DNA from: Xenopus tropicalis
Taxonomy: Eukaryota > Chordata > Amphibia > Anura > Pipidae
Direction: 5' to 3'
Assembly (NCBI RefSeq): GCF_000004195.4
Contig: NC_030677.2
Location: forward strand, 42,099,142 to 42,163,141
DNA: 64,000 bases
Position numbers and translations under genes: made by a program
Notes under the pieces: model-generated
What the model was told of the DNA's origin: nothing
The model's input: only the letters and a program-made list of their open reading frames with translations
Databases searched by the model: none
Part shown: one piece after another, positions 60,487-64,000 of the stretch
How positions within the stretch are numbered: position 1 is the first letter of the stretch
Layout: every line of letters starts with the position of its first letter

Positions 60487-60839
60487 TTAAAGGAAAACTA
60501 TACCCCCAGAACGAATACTGAACCAACAGCTCTAACTGTAACAGGAAGCAGTGTGGGAGAAAAAGGCAGAACTCTGTCCATTAATTGGCTGATGGGGCCT
60601 AGCATGTACGTGTGCCTTGGCTTGTTTGTGTGCACTGTGAATCCAATGATCCCAGGAGGTGGCCCTTAGTTCTTAAAATGGCAATTTTCTATTTAGGATT
60701 ACCCAATAGCACATACTACTAAAAAAGTATATGTTATCAAAATGGTTTATTTAGATGAAGCAGAGTTTACATATGAGCTTGTTTATGCAATACATTTTTA
60801 TAGAGACCTACATTGTTTGGGGGTATAGTTTTCATTTAA
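60487..60839. mobile_element. TTAA-flanked (T2/Kolobok-like) MITE, intact copy
   Basis: TTAAAGGAAAACTATACCCC at left and GGGGGTATAGTTTTCATTTAA at right. The interior holds 'atggcaattttctatttagg' and 'tttttatagagacctacatt', the inverse of 39554-39670. In micu3 intron 4. Confidence 0.88.
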
Positions 60840-62949
60840 TTCTTCTGTGACCTTACTCTTCGATGGGCCCCTTAGCTGTCATGGTAGGGTTGCCACAAAA
60901 ATGCATTCGATGAAATGCATAACTTAAGATCTAGTGCCCTGTGGAAAAGATACCTGTGGCAGATGGAGAAGGAAGCAGCTTGCATTAGTTATTTGTGGTC
61001 TGATATCCTTTTTATGCTGAAGCTGAACTACGTTCACTAAACGTTTACTAAAGCTCTGCATTCCTATTTAGGCACACTAGTGACAATCTACTAACCAAAT
61101 AGCAATGGGCTTAACTTAAGAAACCAGGGCATTCATATCAAACAACAACTGTTTTCATAGTCTCTTGGAAAATAAATGTATTGGGGGGTATAAAGTTATC
61201 TTATACTTATGGCTTAGACAAAACTGCAGTCATTACATTCTACGTTGATGGAGCACTCTTCAGTGATTTAAAATCCAGGTGTGGCCACACTAGCACTTAT
61301 AGCAAGGAAAAGAAGTACACAGTATATAATAAAGAAAATATGTCCATATATCACTATTATTCACAGCAGCAGTTTACTGGGTAAGGCAGCGTAACAACTT
61401 ATTTTTTGGTTGCAGTCAGCTTTTTATCAGGTTATTGCTATAGACTAGAGGTACCCCGTGAAGGTGAGTAGCGCCCCTTCAGTTAATGCATTTATCAACT
61501 CATTTTTAGCTAAATGTAGACAAGATCATTTATACTATAGAACAGGGTTCAACATATTTTAAAAATGTTCAACAGCCCCAGCACATGTATAGTTTGTCTT
61601 ATACAAACACTGGATACTTGTTTCTTGCAATCGAGTGCCAAAGACCATAAGCAGAGGTACAAACTCACCACTGTTTGCCTGTATCAGGATTTCTTTTAGC
61701 ACTGTTTCTCTCTGAAAGGGTCAGTGAGAAAATCTGTTCAAGATTAATCACAATTGACAGTAATTCTTCAAAGTCACATTTACTTCTTCCAAAAAAAATA
61801 TTTATTATTAACAACTAATGTTTCTTTAATAAGCCATTTTTTCTATATCAGTGTATTAGTTGCAACAGTTGGCCATGAATGAGTTAAAAGACCTTACCGT
61901 CATATCATGAGTTGTAGTCATCCTAACAAAGCCATAATACTATGACAAAATTGACTTCAAACAGAACAATTTGCTTACCATGCAGTGTGAGTGATTAACA
62001 TGCTTTACTATCTCTGTTTAGTGGAGCCCATTCCTCTCATTTCAGATCTTTGAAGATGCAAATCCCGTTTTCTAAGTATTTAGGCGGTAGGCATTTTTCT
62101 GTACTCTGGCCAAATACCTGCGCTGGGATGAAACTTGTTAATCCTGGTGTTGAGTTTCAAACCAGAGCAAGTCTCCACAAAATAGCAAAGAAGGCTCCCC
62201 AAAACAAAGCACCTTTAGAAAGGTATGAAAAAATGTTGACATCCTCCTTAGCCTCTTGGACACAGATAGACAGTTGTATGTGATTCCTCCTGATTATAAC
62301 AGACAGCTTTAAGTCAAAGAGTGGCATTGTGTTTCATGCTATGAAACAAAAACTTTTTTTCTAAAGCTTTTTTCCTCTGGATTTTTAAGCCTCACCACAT
62401 TCATTAAAGCTTTAAACACTGTCACTTCTAAGCAATTCTTTGCATGGGGAATTGCTGCAGAAAGCCACACCATTACTACTTACTTAGAGCTACTAATCAC
62501 ACTTCTGGATAAGCCAACTAGCTGGTTTCAGTCATACTAAATACTAATATGCTCTCACAAGTCAATTGAGCAAGGAATGCTTACCATGAATATGTTGTGT
62601 CTGGTAGACATAGAAGGTGTTATAGTCTGTTGGGAAACACATTCTCAGAACAGTCCCATTTTAGTATAAAACAGTTGAGATGTATCTCTGCAATTCTTAT
62701 TGGGTAGCTGTACACTGTTAAACATTTTAATTTCTATTTAGTTTTTCTCCAATGGGACCCAAAATACTTTATAGCAGTCAAGGTAACCACTGTGTCCTAA
62801 CTTCTAATAGGCCATAAGGATCAGCGACAGTGCTAAAAATTGGGGACAAAGATATGTCTAGATTTTCTACCTAATGTTTAAATGTTGGAAATTGTATGAA
62901 ATTATGTAATATTTTACCAGTTTATGTGGCCAGGTTTCATACCATCTCT

Positions 62950-63310
62950 TTAAAGGGGTGGTTCACCTTTAAGTTAGTTTGTTATAGAATGGTCAAATCT
63001 AAGCAACTTTTCAATTGGTTTTCTCTCTTTTTATCTATTTGTTATAGTTTTTAAATTAGTTGCCACCTTATTACTCTTGCAGTTTTTAAATGGAGGACAC
63101 TGACCCTGTGAGGCTACAATTTTACTGTTATTGTTACTTTTTATAATGTTCTTTTCTGTTCAGGCCCTCTCCTATTAGTATACCACTCCCTGGTTTCTAA
63201 GGTAGCTTGGACCCCAGCAACCAAATTTCCAATTTCCAACCAATTTTCCTAGATCCATTTGCTGTAGTGGTCCCATTTAGAATGGTCCTTTGCTATAAAT
63301 AGTATTCCAT
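62950..63310. mobile_element. T2-type MITE, right end lost
   Basis: TTAAAGGGGTGGTTCACCTT, then 'ttgttatagaatggtc', 'agcaacttttcaattggttt' and 'tgaggctacaattttactgt'. The family's right end is not found. In micu3 intron 4. Confidence 0.75.
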
Positions 63311-63421
63311 TCACAAACTGACTCAAACTTATCCTTTGTTGACTAAAGGGGAAATATATCAAAATTCTAGGTGACCAGTAAATGTTTTCTGCTGTTTGGT
63401 TGCTATGGGATACTGCTCAAG

Positions 63422-64000
63422 GGCAAATTTGGGGGGGCATTTAATATCGCTTGATTTTTTATTTATTTATTTTTGGCCAAAATCCCAATTTTGTTGCAGA
63501 AAAACCCCCATGATTTTTTCGTAATATATTATGCGGCAAAACTGTGGCAATTCCTAATGCACAAATACTCCAGATAAAACCTGCCGATCATGTAGAAGTG
63601 TTTTTTCTGCAACTTTGTTTTGTGCTTTTTCAGTTATGATTTTTTGATAAAGAACATTCATGGAAATTAGTTTAGTCATGGTTTCAAAAAAATCATGAAA
63701 ATCCAAATGTTAACAACCCCCCTCTAACATCTTTTATTACATAACCACAAAAATCTCCTTTCAGTTAAAGAAGATTATTTAGCATATGGTCACTGGAAAA
63801 TTTGTGAGCAAAACTGTAGAGGACTGAGCTGTTGTACTGATAGAGAGACGAATGTGATGGGTTGGTTGAAAGCCTGCTGGTGTGCTGGACAGACACATTT
63901 TAGGGTTTATCAATAAAAGCCCATTGTATGCAAATTTGGGGGGGCATTTAATATTGCTTGATTTTTTTTAATTTTTTGGCCAAAATTTGTTGCAGAAAAA
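63422..64000 (+). repeat. direct repeat pair, 'gcaaatttgggggggcattta'
   Basis: 63422-63505 and 63930-64000 share 'gcaaatttgggggggcattt' 'aatatYgcttgattttttatt' and 'ggccaaaat...tttgttgcagaaaaa', about 508 bases apart. The second copy is cut by the window edge. Confidence 0.8.

Larger units (their letters stand above)
58956..64000 (+). other. micu3 intron 4 (partial, continues past the window)
   Basis: Donor GTAAAC at 58956. No family-like exon found up to 64000. Contains several MITEs and two copies of a 70-80 base direct repeat at the far end. The 139-codon minus frame at 60107-60526 partly overlaps a MITE and shows no family. Confidence 0.75.

Noticed and set aside
60107..60526. 139-codon minus-strand frame, the longest unexplained one in the window by length
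   Set aside because: No recognisable family or domain, aromatic/low-quality composition, partly overlapping a MITE end, located inside micu3 intron 4.
62040..62283. Possible micu3 exon after TTTCAG at about 62044
   Set aside because: The phase-correct reading stops quickly and the 77-codon frame there has no MICU resemblance.

Overview
The window looks like frog nuclear DNA, most likely Xenopus. It is AT-rich, long-introned vertebrate sequence. About 2% of it is protein-coding. It is packed with short fold-back transposons whose TTAA, TWA or 8-base target sites fit families known to be abundant in Xenopus. Species and subgenome cannot be decided from the sequence alone. I see no bacterial-type operons, CRISPR arrays, tRNA or rRNA genes.

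Two genes are supported, arranged head to head. On the minus strand lies a complete three-exon fgf20 (CDS exons 20709-20985, 18579-18682, 17813-18058). It encodes a 208-residue secreted growth factor of the FGF9/16/20 subfamily. On the plus strand are the first four coding exons of micu3, a mitochondrial calcium-uniporter regulator (32753-33028, 53832-53985, 55488-55519, 58877-58955). The rest of micu3, including the EF-hands, lies beyond 64000. All splice sites are GT-AG and all reading phases agree. The fgf20/micu3 divergent pair is also adjacent in the human genome (8p22), so this is conserved synteny. The two start codons are 11.8 kb apart. The genes do not share a pathway.

Layout: 1-17.5 kb is intergenic and repeat-rich, with a 1.5-kb element at 13.6-15.05 kb carrying nineteen 52-base repeats. 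17.5-21.2 kb is fgf20. 21.2-32.5 kb is the intergenic region between the two genes. 32.5-64 kb is micu3 exon 1, a 20.8-kb intron 1 starting with a 17-base minisatellite, then exons 2-4 and part of intron 4.

The rest is mostly mobile-element debris. It includes TTAA-flanked (Kolobok/T2-like) fold-backs, TWA-flanked (Harbinger-like) fold-backs with CpG-rich arms, hAT-like elements with 8-base target duplications, two decayed Tc1-like transposase fragments and LINE/SINE-type tails. Most open frames in the window are chance or repeat-derived. The most curious unexplained one is a 97-codon open frame immediately 3' of the fgf20 stop. I found no convincing new biological system. The best leads are that frame, the MITE-borne 52-base repeat expansion, and several nested or abutting insertions.
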